Shown here: positions 35,601 through 43,125 of the stretch, in pieces
Position numbering within the stretch: the stretch's first letter is position 1
Layout of the letters: each line of letters begins with the position of its first letter
Source of the DNA: UBA2040 sp002384725
GTDB lineage: Bacteria > Bacteroidota > Bacteroidia > Flavobacteriales_D > Crocinitomicaceae
Direction of reading: 5' to 3'
Assembly: GCA_963926475.1 (NCBI GenBank)
Contig: CAWUXE010000007.1
Location: forward strand, 186,001-250,000
DNA: 64,000 nucleotides
The notes under the pieces: model-generated
What the model was told of the DNA's origin: nothing
Seen by the model: only the letters and a program-made list of their open reading frames with translations
The model's database searches: none
Program-made: the position numbers and the translations under genes

Positions 35601-37060
35601 GTAGTTCCATCACCATAGTCATAACCGTAACTTGTAATTGGATAATTGGACAATGAAGAATCTGAAAAATCAATTGTTAAAGGTGCGCAACCATAGTGTT
35701 TGTCAGGCATAAATCGGCCAAAAACCCAATCCAAGGTGTCGCTAAAAAACACGGTATCCTTGCATCCACCAGATGTTGTATACACCAAAAAGCCGGGTAT
35801 TTGATGATTCAATCTTCGTTTGTAATACGTCGAATCCCAAATGTGGTAATCAACAGTAGGATTAGCTACATACATCGTATCTTGAGCATCATCGGCCAAA
35901 AAGAAAACCCATTCATAATTCACAATATTGGCTGTTGTATTCGCTGAATAGGAAATAGAAAAATTCGTATCACATTGCGGAAAAGGAGCAGAACTAACAG
36001 TCACCGTTGGATCTTCTACAAAAATTATTTTTGTGATTGCATCACTGCATCCGCCCGGTGCATTGATCGTTAAGGTTACCGTTTGAGGTCCGACAGTATT
36101 AAAACCATTGAAAGGATTACTTTGTATAGAAGTCGATTGAATGCTTGCATTTGGACCGAATGTCCACTGCGGAAATCCTGCGGTGGACGTGTTAAAAAAC
36201 TGAAAGACATCATTGATACAAATTGTATCAGGTGCTGTAAAAGAAGCTACTGGGCCGCCCAAAGAAACAGGTTTTGTCGTACTTTTCACACACCCATTGG
36301 TATCGATAATTGTTAATGAAACAGTATAACTTCCAAGAGTGGTGTAATCCTGATTTGGTGGATTAAGAGATGTGGAGGTGTTCCCATTTCCCATATCCCA
36401 TGCATAGGTCATTGGAATGCCATTGTTGAATGTTGTATTGGTGAAGACAACTCCATTTAAAGGTGCCGTACAACTTACCGCTGGATTTGGATTCGTGGTG
36501 AAGTTGACAAATGGATTAGAAACACCAACAGAATTTGGGTAGGTAACGGTATTGTTGCACGATGGCGCATTGGTCACTATCCCGATTGACACTCCGAAAG
36601 TCCCTTGCGTATTATAAATAAAGTTTACATTCTGTCCATTTCCACTTGAACCTTCGCCATATGTCCAAGTATAGTTACTCACTGAGATTCCTCCTGGTAA
36701 ACTGACATTGGCAGTGAAATTAACGGGTAGTGGCAAACAACCCTGAGTAACCGTATTAGCTGTTATAGTAGGAACAGGTTTGTCAAACACATTAATAGTT
36801 ACCGTACCAACAACAGGACCAGTAGGCGTATTTTTAAATTCTACATTATACGTTCCAGCCGTAATGAAAGTATTGGAAGGATTTTGTAAACTTGAGCTAG
36901 CACCGTCTTGAAAATCCCAATAATAGGTTGTGGATCCAGCTGGTGAAGTAAAGTTAACCGCAAGTGGCACGCAACCTTGTGAGATATTTGACGTCTGTGA
37001 ATAAAGACCTTTCGAAACAAAAAATGAGAACAACAACACTACATAAAACTGTAAATTCAT
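32666..37060 (-). CDS. Giant PKD-repeat adhesin with T9SS type B (gliding-motility-associated) C-terminal domain
   Basis: 1464 residues from the ATG at 37060 (MNLQFYVVLLFSFFVSKGLY, signal peptide); an in-frame start at 37093 adds 11 residues. The body is about 13-15 PKD-type domains, each with a copy of Y-x-W-x-(F/M)-G-(D/N)-G and a cysteine-linked C-x-x-(S/D) pattern; examples WDFGDGTTSTTVSP, WDFGDGSSDVDQSP and WDMGNGNTSTSLNP. The last 90 residues (LPTTFTPNGDGVNDIIYLKG, IYNRWGELVFES, YTYKATVKTW) form the gliding-motility-associated type B signal. It would be displayed on the cell surface. It diverges from the metalloprotease operon across a 78-nt gap. Confidence 0.92.
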   Translation of the reverse strand: MNLQFYVVLLFSFFVSKGLYSQTSNISQGCVPLAVNFTSPAGSTTYYWDFQDGASSSLQNPSNTFITAGTYNVEFKNTPTGPVVGTVTINVFDKPVPTITANTVTQGCLPLPVNFTANVSLPGGISVSNYTWTYGEGSSGNGQNVNFIYNTQGTFGVSIGIVTNAPSCNNTVTYPNSVGVSNPFVNFTTNPNPAVSCTAPLNGVVFTNTTFNNGIPMTYAWDMGNGNTSTSLNPPNQDYTTLGSYTVSLTIIDTNGCVKSTTKPVSLGGPVASFTAPDTICINDVFQFFNTSTAGFPQWTFGPNASIQSTSIQSNPFNGFNTVGPQTVTLTINAPGGCSDAITKIIFVEDPTVTVSSAPFPQCDTNFSISYSANTTANIVNYEWVFFLADDAQDTMYVANPTVDYHIWDSTYYKRRLNHQIPGFLVYTTSGGCKDTVFFSDTLDWVFGRFMPDKHYGCAPLTIDFSDSSLSNYPITSYGYDYGDGTTATYTSAGAINSHTYNLPGVYPVVLTVSNNIGCTNISDTIWIEVGDLVPLDFSVSQSVICPGESVTMTNLTVDPSNIDAWHYSSSGELLSDCFQNANGTFVFDDSVGVFSVTLTGIYNGCVSTHTIPNAVTVNGPIAGFDWFYDCSDTMDMQLTNQSQGFTSHLWDFGDGTTSTTVSPIHTYANTGDYIVALTATNSSSGCPISVDSTLIHIKKIQADMNVPSIICGGFPTPFSALGSIDVEEQCNRGYHWIFSDPTVRPISTSNADENFFLMNSGPQTITLVVTDINGCKDTSSMNTEVFNVAADFSLSDYMICTPTNLLFNDLTVSDATLDTWAWNIPLYDTILIGQSPSLIIDTMMNDSVYVYFTATDIHGCQSTDTAIFYFYEIASNASMSPFNGHLCVGQNIQFSASDFTSQGSNLNFVWNFGDGGTSTSQNPTYSYSSDTTVQVSVIFTEAASGCVDTTVLNVDVQSFPIADYITNVDLLPALCDPTQIDFTSQSSGTSPVTSNAWTFSNGLSSSSPTPSFVFNAGTYTAQLIVQTSYGCMDTIIKTFDIIGPAGDFTMDTNYICLGDPIQFTLIDTNQVGGYSWDFGDGSSDVDQSPISHNYNFIPPSGQTVAKLTVYGAGGACPVTVEKPVFIREVIADFERNGELDTTLCLGEQIIITNTSLNTDVYNWNFGNGNVSASAGPTFTENYTYADTFLIYLDVYNIQYGCRDTMIKEIIVFNRPSFVAFDDTVCLGEIGYLTVDTTAINQIYTWTPTTGLSNPNIPNPTATLTSTADYQLTVLDTISDCSLSDSASVNVIQPLADIIWDTTVVVGDSATLPINNQNGFINFIWTPNVGLSCYGCSNPTHQGLEEITYTVVMEDILGCSQANGTFLIKIYPDTHIDLPTTFTPNGDGVNDIIYLKGWGIKEVIYFQIYNRWGELVFESNDIDYGWDGYYKGVLQNNDTYTYKATVKTWRDKTIESAGFINLMR

Positions 37061-37080
37061 ACTTTGTAATGTAGTTTTAA

Positions 37081-37108
37081 TTGTCATTGTCATTGTCAGC
37101 TGATTTTG
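37081..37108 (+). promoter_or_regulatory. Near-consensus promoter of the metalloprotease-PorP-PorE operon
   Basis: TTG (37081-37083), 17 nt, then TGATTTTG (37101-37108), one mismatch from TAnnTTTG. The ATTGTC repeats in between are three tandem copies. The transcript would start about 25 nt before the ATG at 37139. Confidence 0.45.
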
Positions 37109-37138
37109 CTTAGGTTAACCGTTTTAAGTAATACGAAT

Positions 37139-37930
37139 ATGCGAAAAATAAATTTGAATTCTTTATCTAAATACATCTACTTGACGTTGTTTGTATGTGG
37201 AATGGTTGCCTCGGTATCGGCACAAACGAAAAAGAGACTTCCGTGTATAGATAAAAAATTCTCCATTGTTGCGCACATATTCAAAGACAGCTTAGGTAAC
37301 AACGCTGCTTCAGAAGCGGCTATAAACGCAGCCATTAACGGTGTAAACGGTTACTTTGACTCTATCTGTATTACGTTTCAAGTGTGTGAATTTCAATACC
37401 ATGATAATTTCACCTATACAAAGCATAATTCAGATGAAGAATGGGCAGAAATGCAAACTCTTTATCATGTCAAAAACCGAATAAATATCTTTTATGTTGA
37501 TTCAATCGAAATTCCTGAAGGTGCTGGTGGATATGCAGGTGTTGGTGACATCACCAATTTAAATGGTGGCGGAATTGTGATCATGGGTAGCGGTGGAGTT
37601 GGCGTACTTGCCCATGAAATGGGACATTATTTTGGATTACCACATACATTTATGGATACGCAAACTACGGAGCTGGTAAATGGATCAAACTCTTTAGTAA
37701 CAGCAGATGGCATTGCCGACACCCCAGCCGATCCATATATCGATCCTAGTCCAATGTTTAACTATGTTAACGGTTGTCGATTTATTTCGATGCTAACAGA
37801 TGCGAACGGTGATTATTATGACCCCATCGTAGGTAATATTATGTCGTATTATCCTTGCTCATGCAGTTTTACCCATCAACAATATTTAAAAATGGCGGAA
37901 GTAGCCTCAGCAATGCCGCAAATGTGGTAA
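37139..37930 (+). CDS. Exported M43-type zinc metalloprotease
   Basis: 263 residues from the ATG at 37139; signal peptide about MRKINLNSLSKYIYLTLFVC with cleavage after VSA. The zinc site HEMGHYFGLPH has H159, E160, H163 and H169, and the Met-turn is NIMSYYP about 90 residues on, as in the cytophagalysin/pappalysin branch. It is first of three genes with PorP/SprF and the PorE-like gene; 4 nt separate it from the PorP gene. A plausible role is processing surface proteins, including the adhesin encoded next to it; this is inference from position. No sorting domain is present. Confidence 0.88.
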   Translation: MRKINLNSLSKYIYLTLFVCGMVASVSAQTKKRLPCIDKKFSIVAHIFKDSLGNNAASEAAINAAINGVNGYFDSICITFQVCEFQYHDNFTYTKHNSDEEWAEMQTLYHVKNRINIFYVDSIEIPEGAGGYAGVGDITNLNGGGIVIMGSGGVGVLAHEMGHYFGLPHTFMDTQTTELVNGSNSLVTADGIADTPADPYIDPSPMFNYVNGCRFISMLTDANGDYYDPIVGNIMSYYPCSCSFTHQQYLKMAEVASAMPQMW

Positions 37931-37934
37931 AAAA

Positions 37935-38942
37935 TTGAAAAAACTTCTACTCACATATCTACTATTCGCTTTTTCCACAATTGGAAATGCTCAGGATTTG
38001 CACTTGAGCCAGTTTTTTTCTTCCGATCAATTCTTAAATCCAGCTATGATGGGCGCGCATACAGGTGATTTGCGCGTAATAGCCAACTACCGAAATCAGT
38101 GGAGACAGATTAATGGTGCCCCATTGACTACTGGCATGTTACAGGCTGACAAAGCGTTTCACTACTACTCCCACGAAATAGATGGTGGCATCATGTATGC
38201 GAGAGATCAATTCTCAGGTTTTCAGACGATTACAAATAAAATTTATCTTGCAGGTGCCTACGGATACGACTGGCTTTCAAGTCACTGGCGTGGGGGAATT
38301 CAGTTGGGCGTGGTATCGAACAGTACCGATTTATCCACCCAAACTTTTCCGACGCAATGGGATTATCCAAACGGAACATTTAGTCAAGACATTTACAATG
38401 GAGAAGAGAATATTCGCGCCTCACAAATGTATGTTGACCTGAACCTAGGTACTTCATGGAAGAAAAAATTCAACAAGTTCAATCTGTTAGCCGGGGTTGC
38501 CATTCATCACATCAATAGACCCAAAGACACTTATTTTAGCCAAGTTTTTGAAAGAAGAAAAATGCGCGGTGTTTTTCATACGGAAGCAGAAATCAAATTG
38601 AATGCGGACTGGCAGTTGGAGCCTAAAATCATGTGGATGTGGACCGCCAGAGCGCAAGAATATCTTTTCGGTTCTATTGTTCGATATTCAACGGCCAATA
38701 ACCTCATCCCATTTGTGTATTGTGGTGTGTTTTATAGACACGGAATTAAAAGGACCTTTGATGCGGTTTACCCTGTGTTTGGAGTTATCTACAAAGAATT
38801 CGATTTAGGCTTGAGTTATGATATCAATTTATCACCGTTAAGTAAAGGTATAAAGCGTGTTAAAACCTTCGAAGCTTCTTTGAAATACACCATTCCAACG
38901 AGTAAAGTCAAATACAAAATCATTCCGTGTGATCGCTACTAA
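37935..38942 (+). CDS. PorP/SprF family T9SS-associated outer-membrane protein
   Basis: 335 residues. Signal peptide MKKLLLTYLLFAFSTIGNA; then QDLHLSQFFSSDQFLNPAMM, the family signature, and a beta-barrel with NYRNQWRQI and LGLSYDINLSPLSKG. PorP/SprF proteins anchor T9SS type B cargo to the outer membrane, and the partner cargo is often the next gene: here the PKD adhesin. The start is a TTG at 37935 since the first in-frame ATG (residue 38) would cut off the signal peptide. The stop overlaps the next gene by 14 nt. Confidence 0.93.
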   Translation: MKKLLLTYLLFAFSTIGNAQDLHLSQFFSSDQFLNPAMMGAHTGDLRVIANYRNQWRQINGAPLTTGMLQADKAFHYYSHEIDGGIMYARDQFSGFQTITNKIYLAGAYGYDWLSSHWRGGIQLGVVSNSTDLSTQTFPTQWDYPNGTFSQDIYNGEENIRASQMYVDLNLGTSWKKKFNKFNLLAGVAIHHINRPKDTYFSQVFERRKMRGVFHTEAEIKLNADWQLEPKIMWMWTARAQEYLFGSIVRYSTANNLIPFVYCGVFYRHGIKRTFDAVYPVFGVIYKEFDLGLSYDINLSPLSKGIKRVKTFEASLKYTIPTSKVKYKIIPCDRY

Positions 38943-40992
38943 GCTTCAATATCTTTTGGGTATTGGCCTAATGGCTTTTACTACCGTTACCTTTTCTCAA
39001 GAGGAAGTTGATCCGTCCGAATTAATTCAAAAAAAGACATCGAAAACATGGCGATTGGCCAACGAAGCGAAACGAACAAACAATACCTATCTCGCTATAA
39101 ATTATTACGAGCAAATTTATCACAAAGACACAACGGATAGTCGATTGATAATAGAATTGGCAGATTTATACCGTAGAACAAACAATTACCTCTTTGCTGA
39201 AATCTTTTATACTAAAATCGTTGACTCTAAAAATGGCGATAAGTATCCTGATGCTCTTTTTTATTTAGGACAAGCTCAAAAGAATAATGAAAAATATACC
39301 GAAGCATCAAAAACCTTCGGAGAGTTCAAGAAAGTATACAAAGACGCTAAAAACGAAAATCTTCAAAAACTTTACAAAGCTGAACTCGAAGGTTGTCAGT
39401 TAGCGATGGATTCTTCAGAGGCAAAAGTTCAATTTCAAAGTTTAGGTGAGAAAGTGAACAAACCGCATATTGAATTTTCACCTATTCCGATTTCAGATGA
39501 CAAAATTATCTATGGAAGTTACAAGGAAGATCAAGTCCGAGTTTATGAATTAAATGACACCGTTCCGTTTGAAATAAGCAAACGCAAGTTCTTTATTGCG
39601 GAGAAAGAAAATGACACTTGGTCGAGAAAAATAACTTTACCCGGCCCCTTTAATGACCCAACAATGGATGTTGCAAATGGTTGTTTCTCGCTAGATAGTT
39701 CACGATTTTATTTCTCAAAATGTGCACCAAACTGGCAGTACAAAATGGTTTGTGCAATATATGAATCTAAATTACACAATGGTAAATGGAGCGAGCCAGA
39801 AAAGCTAAATGAGCTAGTGAATATGCCCGATTACACCTCAAGTCATCCAACGATGGGTAGAGAATCGAGAAGAAACAATGAACTCATCTATTTTGTATCT
39901 GACCGACCAGGTAGTAAAGGAAGCACCGATATTTGGGTTACTGAATACGATGCAAGACGAAAGAAATTTAAAAAACCACGAAACGCAGGTTCCAGAATAA
40001 ATACAGTGGGTACAGAAATGACCCCTTTTTATGATATTCAGTCGAAAACATTGTATTACTCGACGGATGGATTTCCAACAATTGGCGGATTAGACATCTA
40101 TTCCAATATTGGCGGCGGAAGTAAATGGGAAACTTCTCTTTGGGCTGGCAAAGGACTCAATTCATCCGCTGATGATCTAGATTTCGCACTAAAACCTTCC
40201 AATCGAGGTGGTTTTTTTGTTAGTAATCGACCTGGTGGCGAGTCTCTTTATCATTCCACGTGTTGTGATGATATCTATGAATTCGAGTACAATGAATTCA
40301 TCGAAATTATTCTTGATTTATGTGTATATGGTAGGAATAAGGAGTTATTAAACGGAGATGCTATTGTCAATATTTTTATTCGTGATTCGACGGGCCAATT
40401 GCTGATAACGAAGAAAACGATGCAAGATATTTGCATGAAATTTCCGCTTCGACCCGGAAAAGAATATGTTTTTGAAGTGAAAAAAACAGGTTATTTCCCA
40501 GGTTCTGGAACCGTGAGCACAGAAGGAATTTTGAAGTCGACTAATTTGAAAAAGGATATTGAATTAGAGAAAATCCCGGAAGAACCGATGATTATTGGTA
40601 ACATTCGATATGATTTCGATAGTCCCAATTTAACACAAGACTCGAAGAATATCTTGGATTCTACTCTACTCGTTTTATTCAAGAAATATCCAAATGTTCA
40701 AATTGAAATTCGCGCCCATACGGATAGCAAAGGAACGGATGAATACAATATGCGCCTTTCACAAAAAAGGGCAGAAAGCGTTGTTAGTTATCTAAAATCC
40801 AAAGGTATTCCCGAGATACAAATGATTGGAAAAGGATATGGAGAAACCATTCCTCTTGCGCCCAATGCACATCCCGATGGAACAGATGATCCAAAAGGTC
40901 GTGAAAAAAATCGTCGAACCGAGTTTAAGATACTTGGTGAAATCGAACAAGAAATCATCAATATTGATGAAGACAACGAAGTAGAATACTAA
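38929..40992 (+). CDS. PorE-like OmpA-family protein (TPR, propeller, CarboxypepD-like, OmpA)
   Basis: 687 residues from GTG 38929 (signal peptide IATKLQYLLGIGLMAFTTVT). Residues about 35-155 are tetratricopeptide-like repeats; 170-440 form a PD40/WD40-like propeller (FSPIPISDDKIIYGS, SHPTMGRESRRNNELIYFVS); 450-530 resemble a carboxypeptidase regulatory-like domain; 560-675 is an OmpA C-terminal domain (IEIRAHTDSKGTDEYNMRLS) binding peptidoglycan. This is the domain order of PorE, a T9SS component of Porphyromonas. It overlaps the PorP/SprF gene by 14 nt. The last 15 residues are acidic. Confidence 0.85.
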   Translation: MIATKLQYLLGIGLMAFTTVTFSQEEVDPSELIQKKTSKTWRLANEAKRTNNTYLAINYYEQIYHKDTTDSRLIIELADLYRRTNNYLFAEIFYTKIVDSKNGDKYPDALFYLGQAQKNNEKYTEASKTFGEFKKVYKDAKNENLQKLYKAELEGCQLAMDSSEAKVQFQSLGEKVNKPHIEFSPIPISDDKIIYGSYKEDQVRVYELNDTVPFEISKRKFFIAEKENDTWSRKITLPGPFNDPTMDVANGCFSLDSSRFYFSKCAPNWQYKMVCAIYESKLHNGKWSEPEKLNELVNMPDYTSSHPTMGRESRRNNELIYFVSDRPGSKGSTDIWVTEYDARRKKFKKPRNAGSRINTVGTEMTPFYDIQSKTLYYSTDGFPTIGGLDIYSNIGGGSKWETSLWAGKGLNSSADDLDFALKPSNRGGFFVSNRPGGESLYHSTCCDDIYEFEYNEFIEIILDLCVYGRNKELLNGDAIVNIFIRDSTGQLLITKKTMQDICMKFPLRPGKEYVFEVKKTGYFPGSGTVSTEGILKSTNLKKDIELEKIPEEPMIIGNIRYDFDSPNLTQDSKNILDSTLLVLFKKYPNVQIEIRAHTDSKGTDEYNMRLSQKRAESVVSYLKSKGIPEIQMIGKGYGETIPLAPNAHPDGTDDPKGREKNRRTEFKILGEIEQEIINIDEDNEVEY

Positions 40993-41005
40993 TTCGACTT
41001 TTCCT

Positions 41006-41034
41006 TTGTAATTCTCGCAAGACGATTAAATTTG
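41006..41034 (+). promoter_or_regulatory. Consensus Bacteroidota promoter of sdaA
   Basis: TTG (41006-41008), 18 nt, then TAAATTTG (41027-41034): a full match to TTG-N17-20-TAnnTTTG. Transcription would begin about 41041, ten bases before the ATG. Confidence 0.7.
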
Positions 41035-41050
41035 TTATAAAATCTATCTC

Positions 41051-42472
41051 ATGGAGTGTATAAGCGTGTTTGATATGTTGAAAATTGGAGTTGGACCGTC
41101 GAGTTCCCATACTCTTGGGCCTTGGCGTGCTGCAATGCGATTCATTGACATCATTGCCTTGGAAGAGGATATTTCTCAATTGACGAATATTAAAATTGAT
41201 TTGTATGGTTCTCTTTCTCTTACGGGAAAAGGGCACGCAACTGATATTGCCGTAGTTATGGGACTTTGCGGAAACGACCCGAAAACCTTCCCAGTGGAAC
41301 AAATTCAGGGGGATATCGATTCCATTCAGAAAATGAAAAAAATACCCTTAACGGCCTTGCAATTCATTGACTTTGACTGGGATAAAGACATTGTTTTTCA
41401 AAAGAAATTCTTGCCTTTTCACCCCAACGGCATGACGATCACTGGAATTTTTAAAACAAAAAAACGCGTAGAAACCTTCTTTTCAATTGGAGGAGGATTC
41501 GTTGTACAAAAAGAAAGAAAACGCGCCAAAAAGAAACATGAAATATTTCAAACGTATCCATATCCTATAGAAAATGGAGCAGATCTTTTGAAAACATGTG
41601 CGGCGGAAAATAAAAGAATCAACGAAATAATTTTTGAGAATGAACTCTCCACGCATAGTGAAGACGAAGTAAATTCAGGAATCCGAAAAATATGGGACGT
41701 TATGCTCGACTCCATGTATCTGGGTTGTCATACCGAAGGCATCTTGCCAGGAGGACTAGAAGTTTCCCGTCGTGCATTCGGTATGCATGCCAAGCTTATT
41801 GGTGATAGAAAATATACCAATCATGATGAATGGATAACCAGTATACGAAATACAACGGTTGCATTTAGAGAAATCTTGAAGTGGGTTTCGTGCTACGCGC
41901 TTGCCGTAAACGAGGTAAATGCATCGCTTGGCAGAATAGTTACAGCTCCAACGAATGGCAGCGCTGGCGTTATACCAGCCGTTTTAATGTATTATTTGAC
42001 CATTGAAAATCACAAAGGAGATTTCGAACACATCAAAGAGTTTTTATTGGTTGCTAGTGAAATTGGAAGCATTTTCAAAAAAGGGGCTACCATTTCCGCT
42101 GCTATGGGTGGCTGTCAAGCTGAAATTGGTGTTTCCTCGGCAATGGCAGCCGGAGCCCTGACATCTTTATTAGGTGGTTCACCTGAACAAATATTGATGG
42201 CTTCGGAAATAGCGATGGAACATCATCTGGGTTTGACGTGTGATCCAATACAAGGCTTGGTTCAAATTCCTTGCATTGAACGAAATGCAATGGGTGCCAT
42301 CAAAGCAATTAATGCTGCAGAATTGGCTTTAGATGGTGATGCTTCAAAGGCTAAAGTTTCCTTGGATAATGTGGTTCAAACCATGTGGGAAACGGCTCAA
42401 GACATGAGCTCTCGCTATAAAGAAACTTCTGAAGGAGGTTTGGCGGTAAATGTCGGAATGTCGGACTGTTAG
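41051..42472 (+). CDS. sdaA: L-serine ammonia-lyase (single-chain, iron-sulfur type)
   Basis: 473 residues. Begins ISVFDMLKIGVGPSSSHTLG, the serine-binding start of the beta domain; the alpha part has TAPTNGSAGVIPAVLMYYL and the three likely cluster cysteines in GGCQAEIGVSSAMAAGA, LTCDPIQGL and QIPCIERNA. Both parts are fused in one chain, as in E. coli-type SdaA. It converts L-serine to pyruvate and ammonia using a 4Fe-4S cluster. It has its own consensus promoter and stands alone. Confidence 0.94.
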   Translation: MECISVFDMLKIGVGPSSSHTLGPWRAAMRFIDIIALEEDISQLTNIKIDLYGSLSLTGKGHATDIAVVMGLCGNDPKTFPVEQIQGDIDSIQKMKKIPLTALQFIDFDWDKDIVFQKKFLPFHPNGMTITGIFKTKKRVETFFSIGGGFVVQKERKRAKKKHEIFQTYPYPIENGADLLKTCAAENKRINEIIFENELSTHSEDEVNSGIRKIWDVMLDSMYLGCHTEGILPGGLEVSRRAFGMHAKLIGDRKYTNHDEWITSIRNTTVAFREILKWVSCYALAVNEVNASLGRIVTAPTNGSAGVIPAVLMYYLTIENHKGDFEHIKEFLLVASEIGSIFKKGATISAAMGGCQAEIGVSSAMAAGALTSLLGGSPEQILMASEIAMEHHLGLTCDPIQGLVQIPCIERNAMGAIKAINAAELALDGDASKAKVSLDNVVQTMWETAQDMSSRYKETSEGGLAVNVGMSDC

Positions 42473-42711
42473 TTTAATAAATGCGTCAAATGGCGAAAAT
42501 GCAACTTGACGAACATAGTAGACATTCATAGCCAGAGAAAGCCGAATTTTGTCCTGTTCAATTCTTTCTTGTCCATTAAAAGACCATTCGTCGTTTGTAT
42601 TGAATATAGCTTGCTCAAATTTTGATCTGATTTCTTTTGCTGAAATATTATTAAACCGACCTTTAGACGCGAAGATTAAATTGGATGAATTAATTCGTCT
42701 ATTTTTAAAAC

Positions 42712-43113
42712 ATGAAACCAAATATTCACCAACTTCAAACAGAAGTAACGTACAAAACCTCCCGAAGCGGCGGAAAAGGTGGACAAAACGTAAACAAAGT
42801 ATCATCGAAAGTAGAATTGAACTTTGATGTATTGAAGTCTAAATTACTGACGGACGAACAGAAAGATCTCATTTCTTTAAAATTGGAAAATAGGATTAAT
42901 TCGGAGGGTGTTTTGCAAATCGTTTCGCAGTCTGAACGCTCACAGCTTAAGAATAAGAAAGTAGTACTCATGAGATTTCATGAACTCTTGGAAATGGCTT
43001 TTCACGTTAGAAAAAAACGCAAACCTACAAAAGTTCCAAGGTCAGTTATAGAGAAACGTTTGAAAGCAAAAAAACGGAAGTCGGACAGAAAAAAATTGCG
43101 CCGAAACGAATAG
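42712..43113 (+). CDS. arfB: Ribosome-rescue peptidyl-tRNA hydrolase ArfB (YaeJ)
   Basis: 133 residues. RSGGKGGQNVNKVSSKVEL contains the GGQ that hydrolyses peptidyl-tRNA on stalled ribosomes; the basic C-terminal tail (RKKRKPTKVPRSVIEKRLKA, KKRKSDRKKLRRNE) inserts in the mRNA entry tunnel. This is the size and layout of ArfB. No RF-type recognition domain is present. It is convergent with purL and separated by 12 nt. Confidence 0.92.
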   Translation: MKPNIHQLQTEVTYKTSRSGGKGGQNVNKVSSKVELNFDVLKSKLLTDEQKDLISLKLENRINSEGVLQIVSQSERSQLKNKKVVLMRFHELLEMAFHVRKKRKPTKVPRSVIEKRLKAKKRKSDRKKLRRNE

Positions 43114-43125
43114 CGCATTAACTTT

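Noticed and set aside
32666..37060. CRISPR or DNA tandem repeats in the PKD region
   Set aside because: The repetition is at protein level only; DNA copies are diverged and irregularly spaced.
42473..42711. A minus-strand open frame (about 42344-42805) with protein-like stretches between sdaA and arfB
   Set aside because: It overlaps sdaA and arfB deeply, has no recognised motif, and its best part has only intergenic support; more likely chance.
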